Shown: positions 1-6,337 of the stretch, piece after piece
How positions within the stretch are numbered: position 1 is the stretch's first letter
Layout of the letters: the number at the start of each line of letters is the position of its first letter
Source of the DNA: a bacterium
GTDB lineage: Bacteria; Bacillota; Clostridia; Christensenellales; UBA1242
Length of the DNA: 7,255 nucleotides
Direction: 5' to 3'
Assembly: GCA_024692805.1 (NCBI GenBank)
Contig: JAILMD010000054.1
Coordinates: 1-7,255 of the forward strand
Translations under genes and position numbers: made by a program
Notes under the pieces: generated by a model
Seen by the model: the letters and a program-made list of their open reading frames with translations, nothing else
Told to the model about the DNA's origin: nothing
Databases searched by the model: none

Positions 1-942
1 AAAAAAGTTAAACGACTAGCAAAAATTCAAAACCTTAATTTAAAAATAGTTGATAACAGAAATTTTAAAGGTTTTTTGGTTTGGCTTTTAAAACGGGGTG
101 GGGTTATTCTTGCGTGTTTATTTTGGTTTATTTTTTCGTTATGGTTTTTTAACACAAAAACTTTTATAAATGTTGTTTGTGAGCAAGATTATGACAAGGT
201 TTTAGAAGTTAAAAATCTTGTTTTATCTGACTATAAAAATGGGAAAACAATGATGGAAATTGAAAGAAATGTTTTAGTTTCTTTTGATGACATTAAAACC
301 TGCACTATCGAAAGAAATGGCTTTTATTTAACTGCTAAAATCTCAGTTGATAAAAGCAAAGAATTTTTGCCTATTGTTTCGCCTTGTTTAGGTAAGGTTT
401 TAGCAATAGAAGTTTATAGCGGGAAACAACTTGCTAGCGCTAACCAAATCGTTAATGCTAATCAAGAACTTGTTTCTCCTAAAGTTTTAGATAATGGATT
501 AGTTGAGCCGGCGCATGCGGTCATTAAAATTAGTGGGTGGGCAAGTTTTAGTGAGTTTGTTAGCATTAATGAGGAAGTTTTTATTAGAACGGGAGAGAGT
601 TATAAAGAAAGATTTTTAAATATTTTTGGTGTTGATTTGTTAAAAACTAATAGTGTTAAATATGCTAGTTATGAAACGAGCGATAAAGAAATTATTGCAA
701 GTAACAGTTTTTTGCCAATAAAAGTTGTTGAGCGAACATATTATGAGTTAGAGCCATCAACTAAAAAGCGAGATATAAACGGCGTTAGCGAAATAGTTAA
801 AGAAAAGAGCATAAATGAAGCAATAAAACTCGTTCCTAATGGGGCAACTAACATAACAACAAAAACCATTTTTGAAATCAGCGATAATGGCGGCGAGGCA
901 ACAACTTTTGTAAAATTTGAATTAAATATTTTAGATAATTAA
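1..942 (+). CDS. yqfD: YqfD-family sporulation membrane protein, 5'-truncated by window edge
   Basis: The frame is open from the first base to the TAA at 940-942, giving 313 residues; the family is about 400 long, so roughly the first 80-90 residues lie outside the window. The TTG at 76 is only an internal codon: the upstream frame continues and no ribosome binding site precedes it. A basic stretch is followed by one hydrophobic segment at fragment residues about 36-52 (VILACLFWFIFSLWFF), as expected for a single-pass membrane protein with a large domain on the far side. The next part has the family's repeated pattern of a short beta segment, 'G', 'V..NQELVSP' and then 'GWASF', and the C-terminal quarter is charged and helical. 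In Bacillus, yqfD belongs to the sigma-E (mother-cell) regulon and is needed for efficient sporulation; its biochemical role is unknown. Its place just before ybeY/era supports the call, although phoH, which usually lies between, is missing. Identity rests on layout and pattern, not on an alignment. Confidence 0.75.
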   Translation, partial: KKVKRLAKIQNLNLKIVDNRNFKGFLVWLLKRGGVILACLFWFIFSLWFFNTKTFINVVCEQDYDKVLEVKNLVLSDYKNGKTMMEIERNVLVSFDDIKTCTIERNGFYLTAKISVDKSKEFLPIVSPCLGKVLAIEVYSGKQLASANQIVNANQELVSPKVLDNGLVEPAHAVIKISGWASFSEFVSINEEVFIRTGESYKERFLNIFGVDLLKTNSVKYASYETSDKEIIASNSFLPIKVVERTYYELEPSTKKRDINGVSEIVKEKSINEAIKLVPNGATNITTKTIFEISDNGGEATTFVKFELNILDN

Positions 943-948
943 ATTGCT

Positions 949-977
949 TTGAAAAATTCAATTATTTATTGTATAAT
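949..977 (+). promoter_or_regulatory. Sigma-A type promoter giving a leaderless ybeY-era transcript
   Basis: A -35 box TTGAAA (949-954) and a perfect -10 box TATAAT (972-977) are separated by exactly 17 bases. It starts 7 bases after the yqfD stop. The expected start of transcription, about 7 bases after the -10 box, falls at about position 984, which is the A of the ybeY ATG. The message would have essentially no 5' leader. The -35 box lies in a small palindrome (TTGAA-AAA-TTCAA, 949-961), which might be an operator or chance in AT-rich DNA. Confidence 0.75.
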
Positions 978-983
978 AAAATT

Positions 984-2342
984 ATGAAGATAAACATAAT
1001 AGGAAAAGTTGATAGCGCTTTAAAAACCGTTTCTGAAGATGCTGTTAAAAGCGTTTTAAATGAAGAAGGACAACCAAACAACATAGAGGTTACAATTAAG
1101 TTTGTAACTGCTGATGAGATTAGAGCGCTAAATTTAGAAAAGAGGAATAAAGATAGCGAAACTGACGTTTTGAGTTTTCCTAACACTCTTTTGGTTGCGG
1201 GGCAAAAATTAGATAAGAGTTATTTAGCCCTTAATTCTTTTGATGGAAAAAATGTTTATCTTGGTGACTGTGCGCTTTGTTTGCCGGTTGCAAAAAAACA
1301 GGCGAAAGAGTTTAACGTAACTCTTGAAAGCGAAGTAAGAAAACTTATTGTTCATTCAATTCTTCACCTTCTTGGTTATGACCATATTAAAGATGATGAT
1401 TATGTTAAAATGCATGCTATTGAAAATAAAATATTAGGCGAAAATGAAGCTGAATTTAAATCAGGTTTTGTTGCCGTTGTTGGAAGGCCAAATGTTGGCA
1501 AGAGCAGTTTAGTTAATTCGCTTGTTGGCGAAAAGGTTTCAATAACAAGTCCAAAACCTCAAACAACGCGTAATAAGATTTATGGAATATTTAATGACAA
1601 AGATTGCCAAATCGTTTTTGTTGACACTCCTGGCGAAATTCACGCAACAAACAAACTCGCTAAATATATGGAAAAATCGATTAGCGAAGGTGCTAAGGGT
1701 GTTGATGCTATTATGGTTGTTGTTGATGGCGCAAAAATTGGGCAAGAAGACTATAAAATTGTTGAAAAATATGCTGAAAGCAAAGTTCCTGTTTTTGTTG
1801 TTATTAATAAAACAGATATTACTAGTTACCAAGAGGTTTACCCAAAACTTGCTAAGCTTAATGAATATAAATTTATAAGTGAGTTTGTTTCGGTTTCGGC
1901 TTTAAAGAAGAAAAATCTTAATGAGTTAATTTCAAAACTTAAAGCAGTTTTGCCTAATGGCGAACCACTTTTTGATGAAGATAGTTACACAGATAAATCA
2001 GTTAGATTTATGGTTAGCGAAATAATAAGAGAAAAGGTTTTGCTTTTAATTCAAAAAGAAATTCCACATTTCTCAGCAATTGAAATTTTATCATATAATG
2101 AAGGTAAAGGGCTTGTTAAAATTAGCGCAGATATTATTTGCGAAAAGGCTAGTCATAAACAAATTATAATCGGCAAAAATGGCGATATGATTAAAAAAAT
2201 AGGAACACTCGCTAGAACGGATATTGAAAAACTTGTTGGGAAGAAAGTTAACCTTGAATTGTTTGTTAAGGTTAGAGCTGGCTGGCAGGGCAATTCATCG
2301 GTTTTAGGTGATCTTGGCTATGACCTTAAAAGCCTTAGTTAG
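984..2342 (+). CDS. ybeY-era: YbeY endoribonuclease fused in frame to Era GTPase
   Basis: One frame of 452 residues carries two complete rRNA-maturation proteins. Residues 1 to about 150 are YbeY, a zinc-dependent endoribonuclease acting in 16S rRNA 3'-end processing and ribosome quality control: 'KDSETDVLSFP' is present, and the metal motif H-x3-H-x5-H is intact (H124, H128, H134 in HSILHLLGYDH). Residues about 158-452 are Era, which binds the 3' end of 16S rRNA during 30S assembly: G1 GRPNVGKSS (167-175), effector region KPQTTR, G3 DTPG (214-217), G4 NKTD (275-278), G5 SALK (305-308), and a C-terminal KH domain with the GKNG loop (397-400). There is no Met and little linker between the two. 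I chose ATG 984 because it begins the YbeY fold (MKINIIGKV) and the next Met is deep in the domain; a TTG at 969 lies in the promoter. No Shine-Dalgarno precedes 984. dgkA and cdd, which lie between these genes in Bacillus, are absent. The fusion could be a one-base artefact (see junction entry). Confidence 0.88.
   Translation: MKINIIGKVDSALKTVSEDAVKSVLNEEGQPNNIEVTIKFVTADEIRALNLEKRNKDSETDVLSFPNTLLVAGQKLDKSYLALNSFDGKNVYLGDCALCLPVAKKQAKEFNVTLESEVRKLIVHSILHLLGYDHIKDDDYVKMHAIENKILGENEAEFKSGFVAVVGRPNVGKSSLVNSLVGEKVSITSPKPQTTRNKIYGIFNDKDCQIVFVDTPGEIHATNKLAKYMEKSISEGAKGVDAIMVVVDGAKIGQEDYKIVEKYAESKVPVFVVINKTDITSYQEVYPKLAKLNEYKFISEFVSVSALKKKNLNELISKLKAVLPNGEPLFDEDSYTDKSVRFMVSEIIREKVLLLIQKEIPHFSAIEILSYNEGKGLVKISADIICEKASHKQIIIGKNGDMIKKIGTLARTDIEKLVGKKVNLELFVKVRAGWQGNSSVLGDLGYDLKSLS
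1436..1466 (+). other. YbeY/Era junction with a hidden separate-gene arrangement one base away
   Basis: As read, the frame runs ...LGENEAEFKSG... through this stretch. Out of frame lies AGG (1436-1438), a 5-base gap, then ATG (1444-1446). If one A were added to the AA at 1447-1448, that ATG would read M-K-A-E-F-K-S-G-F, a very typical Era N-terminus. The YbeY frame would then end Glu-Asn-Glu-Ser followed by TGA, so the two genes would overlap by a few bases. This is the usual layout of translationally coupled genes. Seen: the motif and spacing. Inferred: that the fusion arose, or appears, by loss of one base. Confidence 0.6.
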
Positions 2343-2414
2343 ATAATTTTTGACGATAACCGACAGAATAAAGTTAAAGTTTTAGGATAGAATTAAATTA
2401 AAAGGGAGGGGAAA

Positions 2415-2582
2415 ATGGCAAACCAAAAAGATATAAGAAAAATCGAAGCAATAACATGGGAGCTTTTGCATTATTCTCCTTCAAAACTTGAAGAAAATGG
2501 GCTTAGCCCAATAAACCTTGTTGGCGCTAACTTAAAGTGTAGGGAAATTATTAAAGAAAACGAAAACAACCAAGAAAAATAA
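2415..2582 (+). CDS. Small 55-residue protein of unknown function in the yqzL position
   Basis: This short frame begins with ATG 2415 and ends with TAA 2580-2582. It is preceded by one of the strongest ribosome binding sites in the window (GGGAGG at 2404-2409, 5 bases from the ATG), which is the main reason to accept it as a gene. It stands alone between era and recO, 72 bases after era and 10 bases before recO, so it is probably translated with recO. In Bacillus this slot holds yqzL, a tiny conserved protein of unknown role. The sequence here (start MANQKDIRKI, then ITWELLHY) has a Trp near the N-terminus as YqzL does, but I do not see the rest of the YqzL pattern, so homology is only positional. 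It has no membrane segment or signal peptide; the C-terminus is highly charged (EIIKENENNQEK). It has one Cys (42). Function unknown. Confidence 0.8.
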   Translation: MANQKDIRKIEAITWELLHYSPSKLEENGLSPINLVGANLKCREIIKENENNQEK

Positions 2583-2592
2583 ATAGGAACTT

Positions 2593-3321
2593 ATGGAAGA
2601 AATTAAAACACAAGCGATAGTTTTAAAGAGCAGTGATTATAAAGAGGGTGGGAAACTTCTCACTCTTTTTTCAGTTGATTATGGTTTAATAACTGCAAAG
2701 ATTAAGGGAGTAACAAAGCCAAATTCAAAACTTGCTTTTGCAGCGCAACCACTTTGTTTTGGGGAGTATATTTTAGTTGAAAAATATGGCTATACCGTTA
2801 TAAATTGCACGTCTATTGAAAGTTTTTATTCGCTTTCAAAAGACTTTGATAAATTTATTAGCGCTTCAGGAATGCTTGAAATTGTTAGCGTTATTGTTAA
2901 AGAACAAGAACCTAACGCTATGCTTTTTATTGAACTGCTTAAAGCGCTTAAAATGTTAGAATATTCGAATGCTGTTCCGCTAGCAGTTTTCATTAAGTTT
3001 TTTATTGATTCGCTTAATGTTGCCGGCTATAAATTAGGGCTAGATAAATGCTTGTTTTGCGGGGAAAGTAACTCACAAAAATATAAGTTTAGTTTTTCTC
3101 ACGGCGGACTTGTTTGCTCTAATTGTGGTGATGCTAACTCAATAAGCCTTTCGCAAGGCGAGGTTGCTGTTTTAAAAAATATTAGCATAACCCAGATGGA
3201 AGATTTAGATAAATTAAAGTTTATTGGGGTTGAAAATCTTTGTAGCGTTGTTAAAGTTTTAAATAGATATTTTAGCGATAAAACAGGGGAAGTTTTAAAG
3301 GCTGTTAAAGACTATATTTAA
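2593..3321 (+). CDS. recO: DNA repair protein RecO
   Basis: This gene encodes 242 residues, the normal length for RecO, which helps load RecA onto SSB-coated single-stranded DNA in the RecFOR pathway and anneals complementary strands. The N-terminal OB fold is visible in residues 1-80: 'QAIVLKSSDYKEGGKLLTLFS' type opening, 'G-KG-KP-SKL' and 'L..GEYILVEK'. A helical domain follows. A four-cysteine zinc site is intact: CLFC (C153, C156) and CSNC (C175, C178), with 'F..HGGLVC' between, as in zinc-containing RecO proteins. ATG 2593 gives the expected start; its binding site is weak and close (AGGAA, 2585-2589, three bases away), so translation may be coupled to the small gene ending 10 bases upstream. 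No convincing promoter of its own is seen, so it is probably transcribed from the ybeY-era promoter or a weak one near 2360. Its stop codon overlaps the first bases of the terminator. Confidence 0.93.
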   Translation: MEEIKTQAIVLKSSDYKEGGKLLTLFSVDYGLITAKIKGVTKPNSKLAFAAQPLCFGEYILVEKYGYTVINCTSIESFYSLSKDFDKFISASGMLEIVSVIVKEQEPNAMLFIELLKALKMLEYSNAVPLAVFIKFFIDSLNVAGYKLGLDKCLFCGESNSQKYKFSFSHGGLVCSNCGDANSISLSQGEVAVLKNISITQMEDLDKLKFIGVENLCSVVKVLNRYFSDKTGEVLKAVKDYI

Positions 3322-3345
3322 ATTGGGCGGGAATGCCCAATTTTT
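3320..3345 (+). terminator. Intrinsic terminator after recO
   Basis: A perfect 9-bp stem AAATTGGGC (3320-3328) / GCCCAATTT (3335-3343) closes a 6-base loop GGGAAT, and the T run 3341-3345 follows. It begins inside the recO stop codon and ends the yqzL-position gene/recO transcript before the ppdK promoter. Confidence 0.88.
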
Positions 3346-3358
3346 ATTATAAAAATTG
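3338..3358. repeat. AT-rich 21-base palindrome overlapping the recO terminator
   Basis: CAATTTTTAT (3338-3347) and ATAAAAATTG (3349-3358) are perfect reverse complements around a single T. The left arm shares bases with the right arm of the recO terminator. A second GCCCAA (3358-3363) repeats the one in the terminator (3335-3340), so the upstream TTGGGC (3323-3328) could pair with either. The role is unknown. Confidence 0.6.
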
Positions 3359-3368
3359 CCCAAAAAAG

Positions 3369-3397
3369 TTGTTAATAAAAGTTAATGGTGGTATAAT
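3369..3397 (+). promoter_or_regulatory. Sigma-A type promoter of ppdK
   Basis: The -35 box TTGTTA (3369-3374) and perfect -10 box TATAAT (3392-3397) have a 17-base spacer. Transcription would start near 3404, giving a leader of about 25 bases that contains a good ribosome binding site AAGGAG (3417-3422), six bases from the ATG at 3429. ppdK is thus an independent transcription unit. Confidence 0.8.
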
Positions 3398-3428
3398 ACA
3401 AAAGTCACTATAAAAAAAGGAGAAAAAT

Positions 3429-6074
3429 ATGGCAAAAAAATACGTTTACTTATTTAGTGAAGGCAATGCTCAAATGCGTGAACTCCTTGGCGGTAAAGGT
3501 GCTAACTTAGCCGAAATGACTAATTTAGGGCTTCCTGTTCCACAAGGCTTTACCATTTCAACTGAAGCCTGCACACAGTATTATGAAGACGGAAGGCAAA
3601 TCAATCCTGAAATTCAAGCCGAAATTATGGAATACATCAAAAAGATGGAAAACATAACCGGCAAGAAGTTTGGGGATAAAGTTAATCCGCTTCTTGTTTC
3701 TGTTAGATCTGGCGCGCGTGCTAGTATGCCAGGAATGATGGACACAATTTTAAACCTTGGCTTAAATGAAGAGGTTGTTGAAGTTATCGCTAAGAAAAGT
3801 GGTAATCCTCGCTGGGCATGGGATTGTTACAGAAGATTTATTCAAATGTTTAGCGACGTTGTTATGGAAGTTGGTAAGAAATATTTTGAAAAACTTATTG
3901 ACGAACTTAAAGAGAGAAAACACGTTACTTATGACGTTGAATTAACTGCTGAAGATCTCAAAGAACTTGCTTATCAGTTTAAAGCTGAATATAAAAAGCA
4001 ATTAGGAAAAGACTTCCCAGATGATCCTAAAGAGCAATTATTTGAAGCAATCAAAGCAGTATTTAGAAGCTGGGATAACCCAAGGGCTAACGTTTATAGA
4101 ATGGATCACGATATTCCTTATTCTTGGGGAACTGCCGTTAACGTTCAAATGATGGCTTTTGGTAATATGGGCGAAACTAGTGGAACAGGTGTTGCATTTA
4201 CTCGTAACCCTGCAACTGGTGAAAAAGGCTTAATGGGTGAATTTTTAATGAATGCACAAGGTGAAGACGTTGTTGCGGGTGTTAGAACTCCTATGCCAAT
4301 CGCTAAGATGGCTGAAATTATGCCAGAAGTTTATGAGCAATTCTTAAAGATTTGCGATACTCTTGAACATCACTATCGTGATATGCAAGATATGGAATTT
4401 ACGATTGAAGACAGAAAACTTTATATGCTTCAAACTCGTAACGGAAAAAGAACGGCTGCTGCTGCAATAAGAATCGCTTGCGACCTTATTGACGAAGGCA
4501 TGATAACTGAAGAGGAAGCTGTTATGCAAATTGATGCTAAGAGCCTTGATATGCTTCTTCACCCAACATTTGATGCTAATGCACTAAAAGCAGCAGATAA
4601 AAACAATGTTATTGGAAAAGGTATTGCTGCTAGCCCTGGTGCTGCTGCTGGTAAAATTGTGTTTACTGCTGAAGATGCTGTTGCTCATGGCAAAAAGAAA
4701 GAAAAAGTTGTTTTAGTTCGTCTTGAAACAAGCCCAGAAGATATTGAGGGAATGAAATATGCCCAAGGTATTTTAACCGTTCGTGGTGGTCAAACTTCTC
4801 ACGCAGCCGTTGTTGCTCGTGGTATGGGAACTTGCTGCGTTTCTGGTTGCGGCGAAATTAAGATGGATGAAGAAAATAAATGCTTCACTCTTGCTGGAAA
4901 AACTTTCCATGAAGGCGATTCTTTGAGCCTTGACGGGACAACCGGTAAAATTTATGACTGTGAGATCAAAACTGTTCCTGCTGACCCAAATAGCGGTTAT
5001 TTTGGAAGAATTATGAAACTTGCAGATAAGTTTAGAGCATTAAAAGTTAGAACAAACGCTGATACACCAGCTGACGCTAGAAGGGCTCGTGAACTTGGCG
5101 CACAAGGTATTGGTTTAACAAGAACAGAGCATATGTTCTTTGATCCTGATAGAATTGGCGCATTCAGAGAAATGATCTGCGCTGACACAAAAGAAGAAAG
5201 AGAAATTGCTTTAGCTAAAATTGAGCCAATGCAACAATCTGACTTTGAAGGATTATTCGAGGCGCTTGAAGGTTATCCTGTTACAATCAGATTCTTGGAC
5301 CCACCACTTCATGAATTTGTTCCAACTGATGAAGAAGATATCAAAGCGCTTGCTAAGGCTCAAAACAAAACAGTGGCCGAGATTAAACAAATTATTGCTG
5401 ACCTTCATGAGTTTAACCCAATGATGGGTCACCGTGGTTGCAGACTTAGCGTAACTTACCCAGAAATTGCAGTTATGCAAACAAGGGCAATTATTAAAGC
5501 AGCAATCAATGTTTCAAACAAGCATAAAGATTGGAATATTGTTCCTGAAATTATGATTCCGCTTATTGGCGAAACAAAAGAATTAGCATTTGTTAAAAAG
5601 GTTGTTGTTGAAACAGCAGATAAGGTTATTGCTGAAGCAAAATCTAACCTTAAATATGAAGTTGGAACGATGATTGAAATTCCTCGTGCCGCTCTTATTG
5701 CTGATAGTATTGCAACTGAAGCAGAATTCTTCTGTTTTGGAACTAACGACTTAACTCAAATGACTTTCGGCTTCTCTCGTGATGATGCCGGCAAGTTCTT
5801 GCCAAGTTATTATGCTAATAAGATTTATGAATCTGATCCATTTGCACGTCTTGACACAACCGGTGTTGGCAAACTTATGGAAATGGCTGTAACCCTTGGA
5901 AAGCAAACAAGAAAAACTCTTCATGTTGGAATTTGTGGTGAGCATGGTGGTGATCCTAGCTCAATCGAATTCTGCCATAAGATAGGGCTTGACTATGTTT
6001 CTTGCTCTCCTTATAGAGTTCCTATTGCTAGGTTGGCCGCTGCGCAAGCCAACATCAAAAATCCTAGAAATTAG
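3429..6074 (+). CDS. ppdK: Pyruvate, phosphate dikinase
   Basis: 881 residues, full length for the clostridial enzyme (about 875). It interconverts pyruvate + ATP + phosphate and PEP + AMP + pyrophosphate in the cytosol; in anaerobes it often works glycolytically, saving ATP. The start MAKKYVYLFSEGNAQMRELLGGKGANL is typical. The N-terminal ATP-grasp domain (about 1-340) has VRSGARASMPGMMD (92-105), E323 in DMEF and Q335 in LQTRNG. The swivelling phosphohistidine domain carries GGQTSHAAVVARG with catalytic H458 and Thr456, the residue targeted by PPDK regulatory proteins. The C-terminal PEP/pyruvate barrel has R565 (LTRTEH), R621 (IRFLDPP), E750 (MIEIPRA), N773 (GTNDLTQ) and catalytic Cys836 (GICGEHGG). 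All active-site residues that I know for the Clostridium symbiosum enzyme are present, shifted by 0 to 5 positions. Rich use of GGT, CGT and CTT codons suggests high expression. Its own promoter and terminator make it monocistronic. The gene for its regulator (YqfL/PDRP family) is not in the window. Confidence 0.98.
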   Translation: MAKKYVYLFSEGNAQMRELLGGKGANLAEMTNLGLPVPQGFTISTEACTQYYEDGRQINPEIQAEIMEYIKKMENITGKKFGDKVNPLLVSVRSGARASMPGMMDTILNLGLNEEVVEVIAKKSGNPRWAWDCYRRFIQMFSDVVMEVGKKYFEKLIDELKERKHVTYDVELTAEDLKELAYQFKAEYKKQLGKDFPDDPKEQLFEAIKAVFRSWDNPRANVYRMDHDIPYSWGTAVNVQMMAFGNMGETSGTGVAFTRNPATGEKGLMGEFLMNAQGEDVVAGVRTPMPIAKMAEIMPEVYEQFLKICDTLEHHYRDMQDMEFTIEDRKLYMLQTRNGKRTAAAAIRIACDLIDEGMITEEEAVMQIDAKSLDMLLHPTFDANALKAADKNNVIGKGIAASPGAAAGKIVFTAEDAVAHGKKKEKVVLVRLETSPEDIEGMKYAQGILTVRGGQTSHAAVVARGMGTCCVSGCGEIKMDEENKCFTLAGKTFHEGDSLSLDGTTGKIYDCEIKTVPADPNSGYFGRIMKLADKFRALKVRTNADTPADARRARELGAQGIGLTRTEHMFFDPDRIGAFREMICADTKEEREIALAKIEPMQQSDFEGLFEALEGYPVTIRFLDPPLHEFVPTDEEDIKALAKAQNKTVAEIKQIIADLHEFNPMMGHRGCRLSVTYPEIAVMQTRAIIKAAINVSNKHKDWNIVPEIMIPLIGETKELAFVKKVVVETADKVIAEAKSNLKYEVGTMIEIPRAALIADSIATEAEFFCFGTNDLTQMTFGFSRDDAGKFLPSYYANKIYESDPFARLDTTGVGKLMEMAVTLGKQTRKTLHVGICGEHGGDPSSIEFCHKIGLDYVSCSPYRVPIARLAAAQANIKNPRN

Positions 6075-6186
6075 CGCGAAATAGTTCAGAAATTCAAAAA
6101 GCCACTGGTAGTCGCGTACAATGAGTACGCTCTAACTAGATGGCTTTTTGTTTTCTTTCTCTTTCATCACAAATTTCTAGGATTTT
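6058..6186. repeat. 15-bp inverted repeat bracketing the ppdK terminator
   Basis: AAAATCCTAGAAATT (6058-6072) covers the last codons of ppdK and the first base of its stop; its exact reverse complement is at 6172-6186. The 99 bases between them contain the terminator hairpin near the middle. A third partial copy, CTAGGATTTTT, lies at 6262-6272 (10-11 matching bases), 10 bases before the next gene's -35 box. No target-site duplication or transposase is seen, so a mobile origin is not supported. Confidence 0.65.
6095..6155 (+). terminator. Long two-tier intrinsic terminator after ppdK, possibly bidirectional
   Basis: The outer stem is perfect over 10 bp: CAAAAAGCCA (6095-6104) with TGGCTTTTTG (6141-6150). 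It continues, past one unpaired A, with CTGGT (6105-6109) / ACTAG (6135-6139, one G-T pair). After a 4x4 internal loop comes an inner hairpin GCGTAC (6114-6119) / GTACGC (6125-6130) with loop AATGA. A T-rich tail (TTTTTGTTTTC) follows. The A run on the left side means that the structure could also stop transcription from the - strand. Confidence 0.88.
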
Positions 6187-6281
6187 ATTATATATGTTTT
6201 TTTCTTTCATATTCTTCATAAATTCGAGGCGACTTAGGGAGAGTTTTATTGTTAAAGATTACTAGGATTTTTCGGGAAATA

Positions 6282-6310
6282 TTGACAATAGTGGGGTTGT
6301 GTGATAAACT
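6282..6310 (+). promoter_or_regulatory. Sigma-A type promoter of the 3'-terminal gene
   Basis: A perfect -35 box TTGACA (6282-6287) is followed after 17 bases by TAAACT (6305-6310), a weaker -10 box helped by an extended TGA just before it (6302-6304). Transcription would start near 6317. The short leader contains AGGAGG (6326-6331), six bases before the ATG at 6338. Confidence 0.72.
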
Positions 6311-6337
6311 CTTGCTAGTAAAAATAGGAGGCTATTT

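Noticed and set aside
76..942. TTG at 76 as the start of the first gene
   Set aside because: The same frame is open back to base 1, no ribosome binding site precedes 76, and the family has a longer N-terminal part. The gene is simply cut by the window edge.
969..983. TTG at 969 as the start of ybeY
   Set aside because: It overlaps the -10 box TATAAT (972-977), has no ribosome binding site, and adds five residues not expected before MKINIIGKV.
1539..1878. Overlapping frames on both strands inside the Era region, and similar ones inside ppdK
   Set aside because: They lie entirely within well-identified genes, lack ribosome binding sites, and have compositions expected of out-of-frame readings.
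2350..2388. Possible promoter before the small gene (TTGACG at 2350-2355, or CCGACA 2360-2365 with TAGGAT 2383-2388)
   Set aside because: TTGACG has no -10 box at proper spacing, and the second pair matches only 4 of 6 bases in each box. Not strong enough to call.
6111..6139. TCTAAC near a palindrome resembling an integron attC site
   Set aside because: The core pairs are not in attC arrangement, the outer stem with A and T runs is a terminator, and no integrase or cassette is present.
6136..6219. A 27-codon - strand frame (MKNMKEKNIYNKILEICDERERKQKAI) ending inside the ppdK terminator
   Set aside because: The composition looks plausible and the terminator could serve it, but there is no Shine-Dalgarno or clear promoter, and upstream stops limit it. 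It may be a remnant of a convergent gene, but the support is too weak to list.
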